Source: an uncultured Anaerolineae bacterium (GTDB taxonomy: Bacteria; Chloroflexota; Anaerolineae; B4-G1; DUEL01). From it: DNA of 5,321 nt. The stretch spans positions 1 to 5,321 of the forward strand of contig CALDFY010000154.1 of the NCBI GenBank assembly GCA_937942115.1. Reading direction: 5' to 3'. A model generated the notes under the pieces. The model was given only the letters and a program-made list of their open reading frames with translations. It was not told the DNA's origin and searched no databases. Both the position numbers and the translations under genes were made by a program. Below, piece by piece: positions 5,282-5,321 of this stretch (the stretch's first letter is position 1; the number at the start of each line of letters is the position of its first letter).

Positions 5282-5321
5282 CTGATTGGGCTCCTGGAAT
5301 TTTCCTGAAAGTTCGTCCATC

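Noticed and set aside
4541..5308. A 255-codon plus-strand open frame opposite the hydrolase
   Set aside because: It is His/Gln/Gly-rich antisense of a hydrolase with an intact catalytic triad.

Overview
This is a GC-rich bacterial window with six protein genes, all on the minus strand and tightly spaced. In transcription order (right to left) they are: an alpha/beta hydrolase; a DUF362 protein with a C-terminal double [4Fe-4S] ferredoxin domain; an XdhC-family molybdenum-cofactor chaperone; a 12-helix MFS transporter; a small protein fusing a zinc ribbon to a cold-shock domain; and ribosomal protein bL9 (rplI). No tRNA, rRNA, CRISPR array, transposase or phage gene is visible. The organism is probably an environmental, perhaps thermophilic, bacterium. 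The zinc-ribbon plus cold-shock architecture, the lone rplI and the short repetitive intergenic sequences fit Chloroflexota (Anaerolineae-like), but this is an impression from sequence style and not a phylogenetic result.

Layout. Positions 1-196 are non-coding. They hold an imperfect inverted repeat built from a 'CACAAAG'-type motif, a G-rich tract able to form a quadruplex on the plus strand, and a hairpin that starts at the last base of the rplI stop codon. rplI (197-664) and the zinc-ribbon/cold-shock gene (717-1076) each have a strong Shine-Dalgarno sequence. They are separated by a period-7 tandem repeat that includes the cold-shock gene's stop codon. The gap from 1077 to 1137 is almost filled by a second tandem repeat, of unit AAAACGGG. 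The MFS gene (1138-2421) and the xdhC-like gene (2418-3212) overlap by four bases (ATGA) and are probably translationally coupled. A 13-bp near-perfect palindrome lies between xdhC and the DUF362 gene (3285-4409). A good sigma-70-type promoter (TTGAGC, 17-bp spacer, TATAAT) sits across the stop codon of the hydrolase gene and supports the 4409 start for DUF362. The hydrolase (4469-5269) opens the run.

How the genes work together. The only convincing functional unit is xdhC plus the MFS gene: cofactor maturation for a molybdenum hydroxylase together with a transporter that may move its substrate. No hydroxylase is present in the window. The cold-shock gene and rplI suggest a translation-related pair. 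The hydrolase and the DUF362 gene have no clear link. I see no convincing new multi-gene system. The points most worth a second look are the internal promoter, the repeat-filled gaps, the zinc-ribbon/cold-shock fusion and the DUF362 iron-sulfur protein of unknown reaction.
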